A stretch of DNA of 64,000 bases. It comes from Thiopontia sp964344135 (lineage in GTDB: Bacteria; Pseudomonadota; Gammaproteobacteria; GCF-002020875). The DNA lies in NCBI GenBank assembly GCA_964344135.1, contig CAYFMF010000002.1, positions 1-64,000 of the forward strand, in the 5' to 3' direction. Under the pieces are notes generated by a model that had not been told where the DNA came from, ran no database searches, and saw nothing but the letters and a program-made list of their open reading frames with translations. Made by a program: the position numbers and the translations under genes. This document shows, piece by piece, positions 44,829 to 53,519 of this stretch (positions are counted from its first letter, which is position 1; each line of letters opens with the position of its first letter).

Positions 44829-45272
44829 TTAGCTGAGTTGTGCCTTGATCTTGCCGCTCAGCTGACCCATGTCGGCACGCCCCTGTGCCTTCGGGCGGAT
44901 GATCCCCATCACCTTTCCCATCTCTTTCATTGAGGTGGCGCCGGATTCGGCAATGGCCTGCTGGACCATCTCGTCTATTTCGGAATCGGTCAGCTGTTCC
45001 GGCATGAACTCCTGGATGACGGCAACCTCGGCAATCTCGCCATCTGCAAGATCCTGGCGGCCGGCTGATTCAAACTGGGAGATGGCATCCCTGCGCTGTT
45101 TGACCATCTTGTCGAGGATGGTGAGCAGCCGGGGCTCATCGACCTCAATTCGTTCATCAACCTCAACCTGCTTGACGGTGGCAGTGATCATGCGCAGGAT
45201 CTTGAGGCGCCCCTTATCCTTGGCGCGCATCGCCTCCTTGATCTCGGCATTGATCCTGTCGAGGGTGGGCAT
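44829..45272 (-). CDS. yqeY: GatB/YqeY domain protein
   Basis: 147-residue protein related to the tail domain of the GatB amidotransferase subunit. Motifs are LKILRMITATVKQVEVDERIEV and SMKEMGKVMGIIRPKAQGRADM. The domain is thought to bind tRNA; the role of free-standing YqeY is not settled. Its place between rpsU and dnaG is typical of many gammaproteobacteria. Confidence 0.93.
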   Translation of the reverse strand: MPTLDRINAEIKEAMRAKDKGRLKILRMITATVKQVEVDERIEVDEPRLLTILDKMVKQRRDAISQFESAGRQDLADGEIAEVAVIQEFMPEQLTDSEIDEMVQQAIAESGATSMKEMGKVMGIIRPKAQGRADMGQLSGKIKAQLS

Positions 45273-45290
45273 CAGTCTCTAAATATGGAA

Positions 45291-45521
45291 TTAACGGGAG
45301 AGCAGGCCGCGGTTGCGACGCATGGTGCTGCGCTCGCGGGAGACACGCTTCTGGGTACGCTTTACAGCGGCTGCAGCCTTGCGCTTACGAACCTGTGTAG
45401 GCTTCTCATAGAACTCGCGCTCACGGGCCTCTGCAACAGTGCCAGCCTTTTCGACCGCTCTCTTGAAGCGACGCAGTGCGTAGTCAAAGTTCTCGTTTTC
45501 CCTTACTCGTATACTTGGCAT
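45291..45521 (-). CDS. rpsU: 30S ribosomal protein S21
   Basis: 76-residue basic protein with PSIRVRENENFDYALRRFKRA at its start and an Arg/Lys-rich tail. S21 helps initiation on the 30S subunit. First gene of the macromolecular synthesis operon, preceded by a near-consensus promoter with a leader of about 100 bases. Confidence 0.98.
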   Translation of the reverse strand: MPSIRVRENENFDYALRRFKRAVEKAGTVAEAREREFYEKPTQVRKRKAAAAVKRTQKRVSRERSTMRRNRGLLSR

Positions 45522-45629
45522 TCTTGGTCAGTTCCTTGTTGAACCCCGCAAGTTGCAGGATCCTTTCAATTACAATGGGTTCTCTGTCTGCGCTGATATC
45601 GCAACGCTGTTTTCAAAGAAGAGCCGCGC

Positions 45630-45658
45630 ATTATACGGAGGGGAGGAAAAATCTGCAA
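45630..45658 (-). promoter_or_regulatory. Sigma-70 promoter of the rpsU-yqeY-dnaG-rpoD operon
   Basis: Minus-strand TTGCAG (45658-45653) and perfect TATAAT (45635-45630) with 17-base spacing. The remaining intergenic sequence up to 45853 holds an AT-rich palindrome (ATATTTT-AC-AAAATAT, 45742-45757) and no gene. Confidence 0.75.
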
Positions 45659-45853
45659 TCTTTTAGCACCGAGAATTGTAATGGCCCCAAACTGAATCGA
45701 CCGCTCTGCCCTGATACCCAATGGGTATTGGGAGTGTGCCGATATTTTACAAAATATTACAGTAACATTTTGAAATAATTGTCTTTTTTTGACATGGTTG
45801 GTAATCTCGGAGCTGCTGTTTCAACCAATTTGAGAAGATATCAGGAGGAGATA

Positions 45854-46129
45854 ATGAAGAAAATCATCGGGTTTCTGTTGGGTGTAACGTTGCTGGCCAC
45901 CTCTCTGCTGACTGTTGCAGAGGATCTGGTCGATCTCAATACAGCGGGCCTCAAGGCACTGACTACGCTGGAGCATATCGGGAAGAAGCGGGCGCAGTCG
46001 ATTATCGACTATCGTGACGCCAATGGCCCTTTTCATGCTATTGAGGCGCTGGCCAAGATTCCGGGGATCGGAAAAAAGACCCTGGAGGCCAATCTGGAGC
46101 GAATGACCGTTCAACCTCCGGCAAGGTAA
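45854..46129 (+). CDS. ComEA-like helix-hairpin-helix DNA-binding protein, exported
   Basis: 91 residues from ATG 45854, fixed by AGGAGG at 45843-45848. Signal peptide KKIIGFLLGVTLLATSLLTVAE, then a tandem HhH domain (DLNTAGLKALTTLEHIGKKRAQSIIDYR; LAKIPGIGKKTLEAN read in two parts). Small periplasmic ComEA proteins bind incoming DNA during natural transformation in Vibrio and relatives. With PilQ in the same window this suits DNA uptake, although other competence genes are not seen here. Confidence 0.88.
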   Translation: MKKIIGFLLGVTLLATSLLTVAEDLVDLNTAGLKALTTLEHIGKKRAQSIIDYRDANGPFHAIEALAKIPGIGKKTLEANLERMTVQPPAR

Positions 46130-46146
46130 CTTCCAGCAGAGAGTGG

Positions 46147-46178
46147 TACCGCTCCCCCTGGAGCGGTATTTGTTCGGT
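46147..46178 (+). terminator. Terminator after the comEA-like gene
   Basis: Arms TACCGCTCC (46147-46155) and GGAGCGGTA (46160-46168) around CCCT, then a T-rich stretch. Confidence 0.75.
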
Positions 46179-46302
46179 TTCGATGGCTGATCCGGTGGAG
46201 TCACCAGTATAATCTGCCTTTCTCCTGAATAAGGGGATCAGCAGAGATTGGCCGGGCCTCCTGGTTAGATGAGGCCGCTGGTCGGAGCCACCGGGTACGA
46301 AA

Positions 46303-47319
46303 TTGATTGTTCTGGGAATAGAAAGTTCATGTGACGAGACGGGGATTGCTCTCTATGAGCACTCGCGTGGTCTGCTGGGTCATGCACTCTACAGCCAGGC
46401 AGAGATGCATGCGGCGTATGGGGGGGTGGTGCCGGAGCTGGCCTCTCGTGACCACATTCAGCGCATTCTTCCGTTGATAGAGCAGTTGATGGGGGAGAGC
46501 GGGATTTCACCGGACCAGGTTGGCGGGGTCGCCTATACGGCCGGCCCCGGCCTGGTGGGGGCGTTGATGGTAGGGGCCTGTGTAGGGAGAAGTCTTGCCT
46601 ATTCGTGGGATATTCCTGCGGTAGCGGTTCACCATATGGAGGGGCACCTGTTGGCACCACTGCTGGAGGAGAGGGTCCCTGAGTTCCCGTTTATTGCACT
46701 CCTGGTCTCCGGGGGGCACACCCTGTTGGTTCGGGTGGATGGAATTGGCCGCTACCACCATCTGGGGGAGTCTATCGATGACGCCGCTGGCGAGGCATTT
46801 GACAAGACGGCGAAGCTGTTGGGGCTCGGTTATCCAGGTGGACCGGCACTCTCCAGGTTGGCAGAGCAGGGGGATCCAGACCGTTTTACCTTTCCGCGCC
46901 CCATGGTGGACCGGCCGGGGCTCGACTTCAGCTTCAGCGGGCTGAAGACCTATGCCCGGAATACCCTGCAGCAGCATGCTGATGATCCCGGTATCGGGGC
47001 GGATGTCGCAAGGGCCTTTGAGGATGCGGTCGCCGATACCCTGGCCATCAAGTGCAGGCGCGCACTGAGGGAGAGTGGTCTGGAGCGGCTGGTGGTTGCC
47101 GGTGGGGTCAGTGCCAACCAGCGCATTCGGTCCCGTCTGGGCGAGATTGCAGCATCAGAGGGGGGGGAGGCCTTCTTTCCGCGTCCCGAGTTCTGTACCG
47201 ATAATGGGGCGATGATCGCCTTTGCCGGTGCACTGCGCCTGCAGGCCGGGGAGCAGAGTGGGCTTGCAATAGAGACCCGTGCCCGTTGGCCAATCTCCGA
47301 GTTGGCTGCGGTCAGTTAG
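46303..47319 (+). CDS. tsaD: tRNA threonylcarbamoyladenosine transferase TsaD
   Basis: Transfers threonylcarbamoyl from the TsaC product to A37 of ANN-decoding tRNAs, with TsaB and TsaE. 338 residues beginning MIVLGIESSCDETGIALYE. Iron-binding HHMEGH near residue 111 and ATP-site GLGYPGGPALSRLA are present. The start is a TTG with no strong ribosome site. Convergent with plsY, the stops overlapping by 8 bases. Confidence 0.97.
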   Translation: MIVLGIESSCDETGIALYEHSRGLLGHALYSQAEMHAAYGGVVPELASRDHIQRILPLIEQLMGESGISPDQVGGVAYTAGPGLVGALMVGACVGRSLAYSWDIPAVAVHHMEGHLLAPLLEERVPEFPFIALLVSGGHTLLVRVDGIGRYHHLGESIDDAAGEAFDKTAKLLGLGYPGGPALSRLAEQGDPDRFTFPRPMVDRPGLDFSFSGLKTYARNTLQQHADDPGIGADVARAFEDAVADTLAIKCRRALRESGLERLVVAGGVSANQRIRSRLGEIAASEGGEAFFPRPEFCTDNGAMIAFAGALRLQAGEQSGLAIETRARWPISELAAVS

Positions 47320-47917
47320 ACTTTTTTGCTCCAATCTTGTCTTCTTTCCCTGCAAGCAGATTTTGTATATTGCTGCGGTGACGCCAGTAGAGGAGGAGGG
47401 TGACCAGTGCCATGGCGCCGGTGAGGATCTCTGGGTTGGGGTCGGGATAGAGTGTCCAGACATAGAGTGGGGCCAGCAGAATGGCGGTGAGTGCCGAGAG
47501 TGAGGAGTAGCGGAAGAGTGCCGCCATTCCCAGCCAGGTGAGCACCGTGGCCAGGCCGATACTCCAGTGGAGTCCGATCAGGGTACCAAGGGCGGTGGCC
47601 ACCCCCTTGCCCCCCTTGAATCCAAAAAAGATCGGGTAGAGGTGGCCCAGAAAGGCGGCCAGCAGGGTCAGTGCAACTGCCAGTTCACCAAGCTGTAACT
47701 GTATGGCAACCACTACCGGAACAAGCCCCTTCAGCATATCCCCCAACAGGGTCATCAGTGCGGCTTTTTTCCCACCGAGACGCAGCACATTGGTCGCCCC
47801 CGGATTTTTCGACCCCCCGGATCGTGGATCGGGAAGGCCGAGTATTCTGCAGATCAGGATGGCCGCAGAGAGGGAGCCGATCAGGTAGGCCGAGAGGACG
47901 ATCAGTGGTTCAGTCAT
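47312..47917 (-). CDS. plsY: Acyl-phosphate:glycerol-3-phosphate acyltransferase PlsY
   Basis: Membrane enzyme making lysophosphatidic acid, the first step of phospholipid synthesis from acyl phosphate. 201 residues, five hydrophobic helices. Motifs are GGSKNPGATNVLR, LLGDMLKG and HLYPIFFGFKGGKGVATALG. Next to tsaD and divergent from folB, a very common bacterial arrangement. Confidence 0.97.
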   Translation of the reverse strand: MTEPLIVLSAYLIGSLSAAILICRILGLPDPRSGGSKNPGATNVLRLGGKKAALMTLLGDMLKGLVPVVVAIQLQLGELAVALTLLAAFLGHLYPIFFGFKGGKGVATALGTLIGLHWSIGLATVLTWLGMAALFRYSSLSALTAILLAPLYVWTLYPDPNPEILTGAMALVTLLLYWRHRSNIQNLLAGKEDKIGAKKSN

Positions 47918-47981
47918 GGGGGCAGTGTAGGGAAGAATTATGGGATAATCCAGCTGAACAGCATAAAGAACAGGAGTGATG

Positions 47982-48338
47982 GTGGATATTGTCTATATCA
48001 AGGATCTTCAGATCAAAACGGTGATTGGAATCTATGACTGGGAGCGGGAGATCAAGCAGACCGTGAGTATCGATCTGGAGATGGGGACCGATATCAGCAA
48101 GGCGGCAGAGAGCGATACCATTGAGCACACCCTGGACTACAAGGCGGTGGCCAAGCGGATTATCTCCTTTGTGGAGGAGAGCAGTTTTCAGCTGGTAGAG
48201 ACCATGGCGGAACGCATTGCCGGAATTGTGCAGTCCGAGTTTGGTGTTCCGGGGCTGAGGCTCAGGGTCAGCAAGCCGGGTGCTGTGACCGGATCCCGTG
48301 ATGTAGGGGTGATGATTGAGCGGGGTGAAAAGATCTGA
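47982..48338 (+). CDS. folB: Dihydroneopterin aldolase
   Basis: Folate pathway enzyme, about 118 residues. The start is probably GTG 47982 (product MDIVYIKDLQIKTVIGIYDWE, aligning with E. coli FolB from its first residue), with AGGAG 5 bases upstream; ATG 47979 is too close to that site. The DYKAVAKRI and SKPGAV segments are conserved. It shares one base with the folK start (TGATG). Confidence 0.95.
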   Translation: MDIVYIKDLQIKTVIGIYDWEREIKQTVSIDLEMGTDISKAAESDTIEHTLDYKAVAKRIISFVEESSFQLVETMAERIAGIVQSEFGVPGLRLRVSKPGAVTGSRDVGVMIERGEKI

Positions 48339-48829
48339 TGCCACGGGTCTACCTCAGTATCGGCAGCAATATTGATCGAGAGAGGAGTATTCGGCAAGGC
48401 ATTCGGCAGCTACGGGAGCAGTTTGGTGGGCTGACACTCTCAACCATCTATGAGAGCGAGGCGGTGGGGTTTGAGGGGGATGCCTTCTATAATCTGGTAG
48501 TGGGATTTGACTCCGATCTGGGGTGGCAGGAGATCCAGCAGCGGCTGCGCCAGATCGAGGAGGATAATGGGCGGGAGCGTGGGGCAGAGAAGTTCAATCC
48601 ACGCACACTGGATCTGGATCTGCTGCTCTACGGGGATCTCGATCTGCAGGAGCAGGGGGTGGATCTTCCGCGTGCGGAGATCTTTGAGTACGCCTTTGTG
48701 CTGAAACCGTTGGCAGAGATTGCCGGAGAGGAGCGTCACCCACAGACAGGGGAGCGTTATGATCGTCTCTGGGAGCGGTTCGACCAGCAGCCCGACCAGC
48801 TACTGCAGCCGGTACCCCTGCAGCTCTAA
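48338..48829 (+). CDS. folK: 2-amino-4-hydroxy-6-hydroxymethyldihydropteridine pyrophosphokinase
   Basis: Step after FolB in folate synthesis, 163 residues. Motifs are YLSIGSNIDRERSIRQGIRQL, SEAVGFEGDAFYNLVVGF and the signature RTLDLDLLLYGD. Coupled to folB by the overlapping TGATG. Its end overlaps the convergent reductase gene by 4 bases. Confidence 0.96.
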   Translation: MPRVYLSIGSNIDRERSIRQGIRQLREQFGGLTLSTIYESEAVGFEGDAFYNLVVGFDSDLGWQEIQQRLRQIEEDNGRERGAEKFNPRTLDLDLLLYGDLDLQEQGVDLPRAEIFEYAFVLKPLAEIAGEERHPQTGERYDRLWERFDQQPDQLLQPVPLQL

Positions 48830-49581
48830 CTGGTCAGGGTTCGCCCCCCATCCACATTGATGATCTGACCGGTAATATAGTGGGCATCCCGAATCAGGAA
48901 AAGGGCTGTCTGTGCAATATCATCCGGCTCACCGCTCCTCTTTAGTGCGGTGCGGGAGAGGATGTCGGATTTGGTTGCATCATCCATCTCGTTCTCCGGC
49001 CAGAGGATTGCACCGGGTGCGACCCCATTGACCCGTATCTCGGGCCCCAGCTCCCGTGCCAGGCTCTTGGTCAGCATCGCCAGCCCGGCCTTGGCAACAC
49101 TGTAGACCGGGTGTCCCTTGAGGGGGCGATCGGCATGAATGTCGACAATATTGATGATGCTTCCCTCCTGCTCTTTCAGAAAGGGTGCAGCTGCCTGTGA
49201 GAGAAAGAGTGGTGCCTTGAGGTTGGAGCCCACCAGATCATCCCAGTGCTCTTCGGTGATCTCCCCAACGGGTGTCGGATAGAAGGTGGAGGCGTTGTTG
49301 ATCAGGATATCCAGTCGTCCCCACTGCTGGTGTACCTCCTCTACCAGTGCGCTCAATTGTGTGGTCTGGTGGAGATCCCCCTGGATGAGCGATACCGAGT
49401 CGGGCCGTTCCTGTTGCAGCTCCTGCTGCAGGGATTTTGCTGCAGCCTCCGAGTTTCTATAGTGGAGCGCGATATTGATCCCCGCCCGATGCAGCACCCT
49501 GGTGGTGGTTGCACCAATACGGTGGGCGGCACCGGTGATTAACGCCACCGGCTCTCTGCAACTGTTGGTATCATTGCCCAC
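48826..49581 (-). CDS. Pteridine reductase-like short-chain dehydrogenase (FolM type)
   Basis: About 251 residues from GTG 49581, which has GGAG 9 bases upstream; the frame opens at TTG 49611. The cofactor motif VALITGAAHRIGATT has Arg in place of the middle glycine, typical of pteridine reductases. The catalytic region includes INNASTFYPTPVG and YSVAKAGLAMLTKSLA, and the C-terminal motif is GQIINVDGG. Next to folB-folK, it likely reduces dihydromonapterin or dihydrofolate. Confidence 0.87.
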   Translation of the reverse strand: MGNDTNSCREPVALITGAAHRIGATTTRVLHRAGINIALHYRNSEAAAKSLQQELQQERPDSVSLIQGDLHQTTQLSALVEEVHQQWGRLDILINNASTFYPTPVGEITEEHWDDLVGSNLKAPLFLSQAAAPFLKEQEGSIINIVDIHADRPLKGHPVYSVAKAGLAMLTKSLARELGPEIRVNGVAPGAILWPENEMDDATKSDILSRTALKRSGEPDDIAQTALFLIRDAHYITGQIINVDGGRTLTS

Positions 49582-49620
49582 GACTGAGTACTCCAAACCG
49601 ATCAGAGACAAGTGTAACAG

Positions 49621-50778
49621 ATGAACTTCACGCTCCCCGAACCTGACGATGAGATGAGCGCACGCTCCCAGCAGCTGGAGCGGGAGATGGCTGCCTCAAT
49701 CCGGCAGGCAGGCGGTTGGATCCCCTTTGATCAATGGATGAACCTGGCACTCTATACGCCCGGAGTGGGTTACTACAGCACCCTCTCGGCAGTGGGTGAG
49801 GGGGGGGACTTTGTTACCGCACCGGAGATCTCACCACTCTTCTCCAGGGTGGTGGCGAGACAGATTCTGCCGACACTTTCGGAGGTGGACTCCCCGGAGA
49901 TTCTTGAGTTTGGAGCCGGTTCCGGGGTGATGGCAGCGCAAATACTGCTCGAGCTTGAGCGCCAACGGCAGTTGCCGGAACGCTACAACATTCTGGAGCT
50001 GAGTGGGGGACTGCGGGCCCGACAGCGAGAGACAGTAGAGCGGCACGCCCCCCATCTGCTGGAGCGGATCTGCTGGCTGGATCAGCTGCCGGAACACCCT
50101 CTCCAGGGTGTTGTGGTTGCCAATGAGGTGCTGGATGCGATTCCGTTTCAGCGCTTTGTGGTGCGTGACGGGGGGGCGGTTGCTGTCGGGGTTTCGATTG
50201 ACTCGCAGGGCGGGTTGGTGCTGATGGAGAATCCGGAGCCCAGCGTAGAGCTTCCACCGGATCTTGAGGCAGAGAGGCTGGCGGAGGGGTATCTCTCCGA
50301 GATTCGTCCCGGCATCACCCCCTGGATCTCCTCAATCTCCGATCTGCTGGAGAGGGGTACGGTACTGCTGCTCGACTATGGCTATCCGCGTGGTGAGTAC
50401 TATCGCCCGGAGCGGCAGGGCGGCACCCTGAGCTGCTTCTACCGGCACCATCAGCATGAGGATCCCCTCTGGTACCCCGGTCTGCAGGATATCACCGCCC
50501 ATGTTGACTTCACTGCGGTTGCAGAGGCGGCCGATGCCTCTGGTCTTGATGTGGCGGTCTTTACCAACCAGGCCTATTTCCTGCTGGGTGGGGGCATTGC
50601 CCAGCTGGCCGAAGAGGAGCCACTGGACGATCTGCAGACCCGTATCGAGACCTCGCGCGCCATCCAGCAGCTGACCATGCCGGCACAGATGGGGGAGGTG
50701 GTGAAGGTGATGGCGCTGACTCGTGGTGTGGAGCTGCAGCAGGGCTTTACTCTCCATGATCAGCGCCACACGTTATAG
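49621..50778 (+). CDS. MidA/NDUFAF7-like SAM-dependent methyltransferase
   Basis: 385 residues of the DUF185 family. SAM motif EILEFGAGSGVMAAQIL (about residues 93-109), family motifs YTPGVGYYSTL, GDFVTAPEISPLF and VVVANEVLDAIPFQRF. The mitochondrial homologue NDUFAF7 methylates an arginine of a complex I subunit; the bacterial target is not established. Divergent from the reductase; uppP follows after 27 bases. Confidence 0.9.
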   Translation: MNFTLPEPDDEMSARSQQLEREMAASIRQAGGWIPFDQWMNLALYTPGVGYYSTLSAVGEGGDFVTAPEISPLFSRVVARQILPTLSEVDSPEILEFGAGSGVMAAQILLELERQRQLPERYNILELSGGLRARQRETVERHAPHLLERICWLDQLPEHPLQGVVVANEVLDAIPFQRFVVRDGGAVAVGVSIDSQGGLVLMENPEPSVELPPDLEAERLAEGYLSEIRPGITPWISSISDLLERGTVLLLDYGYPRGEYYRPERQGGTLSCFYRHHQHEDPLWYPGLQDITAHVDFTAVAEAADASGLDVAVFTNQAYFLLGGGIAQLAEEEPLDDLQTRIETSRAIQQLTMPAQMGEVVKVMALTRGVELQQGFTLHDQRHTL

Positions 50779-50805
50779 TTATCGCAGTGTAGTAGAGTAG
50801 TAGCC

Positions 50806-51603
50806 ATGGAATTGATTCAGATCACCATTCTCGCGCTGGTTCAGGGCGTGACCGAGTTTCTCCCCATCTCCAGCTCTGCACACCTGATTCTGGTGCCGGT
50901 TCTGACGGGATGGCAGGATCAGGGGCTGGCGTTTGATGTGGCGGTCCATATCGGCACACTGGTGGCGGTTGTGGGTTACTTCCGTCATGAGGTTGTAAAG
51001 ATGCTCTCGGAGTGGGGTGGGTCTCTGGCTGGAAAAGGGATGACTCCGGATGCCAGGCTGGCCTGGGCCGTTGGGCTGGGAACCATTCCGGTGGGTCTTG
51101 TGGGGCTGCTCCTGAATGGTCCGATTGAGCTCTATCTCCGCTCTCCGCTGGTGATTGCCACCACCACAATCCTCTTTGGTCTGCTGCTCTGGTGGGCCGA
51201 TCGAATGGGTCAGCAGCGGGTGGATGAACACCAGATGGGGTGGAGGGTCGTGGCGGTGGTGGCGCTGGCGCAGGCCCTGGCCCTGATTCCCGGAACCTCC
51301 CGCTCCGGCATTACCATCACGGCCGGGCTGATGATGGGGCTGACCCGCCAGGGGGCCGCACGTTTCTCGTTTCTCCTCTCGATACCGGTCATCCTGCTGG
51401 CGGGCGGTCTTGAGACCATGGAGCTGATTGAGCGGGGTGATGAGGTGGAGTGGGGTGCGTTGCTGATGGGGATACTCCTTTCGGCATTGAGCGCCTATCT
51501 CTGCATCCACTACTTCCTGAAGCTGCTGGACCGGGTGGGAATGCTCCCCTTTGTGCTCTACCGGCTGCTGCTGGGCGGTCTGCTGCTCCTCCTCTACCTG
51601 TAG
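50806..51603 (+). CDS. uppP: Undecaprenyl-diphosphatase UppP (BacA)
   Basis: Integral membrane phosphatase recycling the undecaprenyl carrier for cell-wall synthesis, 265 residues, about eight helices. Motifs are GVTEFLPISSSAHLILV near the start and LIPGTSRSGITITAGLMMGL near residue 160, together with the periplasmic-face catalytic residues. Confidence 0.97.
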   Translation: MELIQITILALVQGVTEFLPISSSAHLILVPVLTGWQDQGLAFDVAVHIGTLVAVVGYFRHEVVKMLSEWGGSLAGKGMTPDARLAWAVGLGTIPVGLVGLLLNGPIELYLRSPLVIATTTILFGLLLWWADRMGQQRVDEHQMGWRVVAVVALAQALALIPGTSRSGITITAGLMMGLTRQGAARFSFLLSIPVILLAGGLETMELIERGDEVEWGALLMGILLSALSAYLCIHYFLKLLDRVGMLPFVLYRLLLGGLLLLLYL

Positions 51604-51630
51604 TCTGGTTCCAAATTTGATGGGCTCCTC

Positions 51631-52011
51631 ATGACACAGTTGCGTTTCCACAGGACCTGGTTGGCGATGGGCTGGGGCATGGTACTGGGGATCACCCTCC
51701 TCTCCCTGTTTCCCGTTCCTGATACTGGAGTGGAACTACCAAGTGACAAGCTGCTTCACCTTGTTGCCTACGGTCTCCTGATGGGGTGGTTTCTGCAGCT
51801 TTACCAGGGGCGAGCCAGAACCCTCTCTGCACTGGGCCTTGTTTTGTTGGGGGTTGTGCTGGAGTTCCTGCAGGGGATGACACCCTATCGCATGTTCGAG
51901 TGGTGGGATATGGTCGCCAATGGGGGTGGCGTGGTGCTTTCGTATCTACTTGGGCTGACCGGTTTTGATCAGCTGCTCAGCCGATTTGAGAGGGCGGTGC
52001 TGGCGGCCTGA
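51631..52011 (+). CDS. VanZ-like family membrane protein
   Basis: 126 residues with four hydrophobic stretches and the family motifs LPSDKLLHLVAYGLLMGWF and EFLQGMTPYRMFEWWDMVANGGGV. The function of the family outside teicoplanin resistance is unknown. The 3' end overlaps the convergent cca gene by 43 bases. Confidence 0.85.
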   Translation: MTQLRFHRTWLAMGWGMVLGITLLSLFPVPDTGVELPSDKLLHLVAYGLLMGWFLQLYQGRARTLSALGLVLLGVVLEFLQGMTPYRMFEWWDMVANGGGVVLSYLLGLTGFDQLLSRFERAVLAA

Positions 52012-53249
52012 GCTCGCCTGTTGTGCAGTTCATTGCGAATTGCCGCCCCCTCGAAGCCATCCGCAATAATGGCATCGGTTTTAACCTGTTGTGCCGCCTG
52101 GTAGGCTGCACGCAGTGTCTCCCCTTGGGTAAATCTCTCCTCCTCAAAGCCGGTTCGCCCGCGCTGGTCCGCCTCGCAGGCAACAAGGAAATCCTGGAAC
52201 CGTTCCGGACGGCGGAAGGCGTCCAGCCCCTCAAACATCCTGATGATGGTCTCGGGGCGCATCTCCTCGGCACGGTGGTAGTGACCATGGTACTGGGTGA
52301 CGGCGAGTGCAAGATTCCGAAACTCATTGGGTACCCTCAGGCGCTCACAGAGCGCCCGGACCAGCTGGATTCCCCGCTGTTCGTGTCCATGGTGTCTTGG
52401 CCACTCCGATTCCGGGGTAGCGCCCTTGCCGAGATCATGGAGCAGTGCAGCAAAGCGGATGGTGGGTTTGCTGCTCAGCCGGGTTGCCTGCTGCAGTACC
52501 ATCAGAGTGTGGATGCCACTGTCGATCTCCGGGTGGTGGTGTGCGGGTTGCGGAACCCCGAAGAGCTGTTCCAGTTCCGGGAAGACGCGCTGTAGTGCCC
52601 CACAGTTCCTGAGAACCTCGAAGTATCGTGCCGGGTGGTCTGTCTGCAGCGCCTTCAGGGTCTCCTGCCAGACCCGCTCCGGGGTCAGGGCATCAACCTC
52701 GCCACCCTTAACCATTCCGAGCATCAGCCTGTGGGTAGGGTGTGCAACACGAAATCCCCACTGCCCAAAGCGGGCGGCGAAACGGGCAATGCGGAGGATG
52801 CGAACCGGATCCTCGATGAAGGCATCGGAGACATGGCGCAGGATCCCCTGTTGCAGATCCTCTTCCCCGTTAAAGGGGTCGATCAGGTTGCCATCTGTGT
52901 CCAGTGCCATTGCATTGATGGTGAGGTCCCGTCGCTGCAGATCCTCCTCCAGGGTTACATCGGGGTCAGCATGGACAGTAAAGCCCCGGTAGCCGGGTGC
53001 ACTCTTGCGCTCGGTGCGTGCCAGTGCATGCTCTTCGCGGCTCTCTGGATGGAGAAAGACGGGGAAATCCCTTCCCACCTGCTGGAAGCCCGCAGCCCCC
53101 ATCTCCTCACCGGTTATCCCTACAACAACCCAGTCCTGCTCCTCGGGGGTGAGCCCCAGCAGTTGGTCACGGACGGCACCACCGACCAGAAACCGGTTCT
53201 TCTCGATTCGTGAGAGTGTCTCGGACTCAGGGCTTCTTGATGGAGTCAA
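51969..53249 (-). CDS. cca: Multifunctional CCA tRNA nucleotidyltransferase
   Basis: Adds or repairs the tRNA 3' CCA end; HD domain enzymes also have phosphatase/phosphodiesterase activity. Motifs are FLVGGAVRDQLLGL, EEDLQRRDLTINAMA, DPVRILRIARFAARF and, in the HD domain, RFAALLHDLGKG. The start is unclear: E. coli Cca begins four residues before LVGGAVRD, but no ATG/GTG/TTG lies between the upstream stop at 53227 and that point. TTG 53249 is listed; GTG 53267 and 53282 are alternatives, all overlapping the upstream small gene. Confidence 0.93.
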   Translation of the reverse strand: MTPSRSPESETLSRIEKNRFLVGGAVRDQLLGLTPEEQDWVVVGITGEEMGAAGFQQVGRDFPVFLHPESREEHALARTERKSAPGYRGFTVHADPDVTLEEDLQRRDLTINAMALDTDGNLIDPFNGEEDLQQGILRHVSDAFIEDPVRILRIARFAARFGQWGFRVAHPTHRLMLGMVKGGEVDALTPERVWQETLKALQTDHPARYFEVLRNCGALQRVFPELEQLFGVPQPAHHHPEIDSGIHTLMVLQQATRLSSKPTIRFAALLHDLGKGATPESEWPRHHGHEQRGIQLVRALCERLRVPNEFRNLALAVTQYHGHYHRAEEMRPETIIRMFEGLDAFRRPERFQDFLVACEADQRGRTGFEEERFTQGETLRAAYQAAQQVKTDAIIADGFEGAAIRNELHNRRAQAASTALSNRLSS

Positions 53250-53493
53250 TCGATACCACTTTTGCACTGTTGGATTCGTCACTGAAGCCGGGTCGCATCG
53301 GGCTTTTCACTCCGGCCTCCTCGGCCAGCTCCTTCTCCCGCTGGGCAATCAGTGCAAAACAGTCACGCATATCCTCAAAGGTCTGCTGAGTCAGGGGGTG
53401 TTCCTCTCCCTCCCGGGGCGCGGTCTCACGGGCAATGGCCCCGAGTGTCTTGCGCACCATTCTCAGAATTCTTTGCTCCTTGGTCAGTTCCAC
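53227..53493 (-). CDS. Small conserved-looking protein of unknown function
   Basis: 88 residues from GTG 53493, with GGAG 8 bases upstream. The frame is open far upstream to 54174 but that part is a shadow of the epimerase gene. Mostly charged and helical (TKEQRILRMVRKTLGAIARE; MRDCFALIAQREKELAEEAG). I do not recognise it. It lies between the NDUFA9-like gene and cca and overlaps the apparent cca start. Confidence 0.65.
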   Translation of the reverse strand: MELTKEQRILRMVRKTLGAIARETAPREGEEHPLTQQTFEDMRDCFALIAQREKELAEEAGVKSPMRPGFSDESNSAKVVSIDSIKKP

Positions 53494-53519
53494 GTGAGGT
53501 TCTCCGGATTGGTTGTTTG

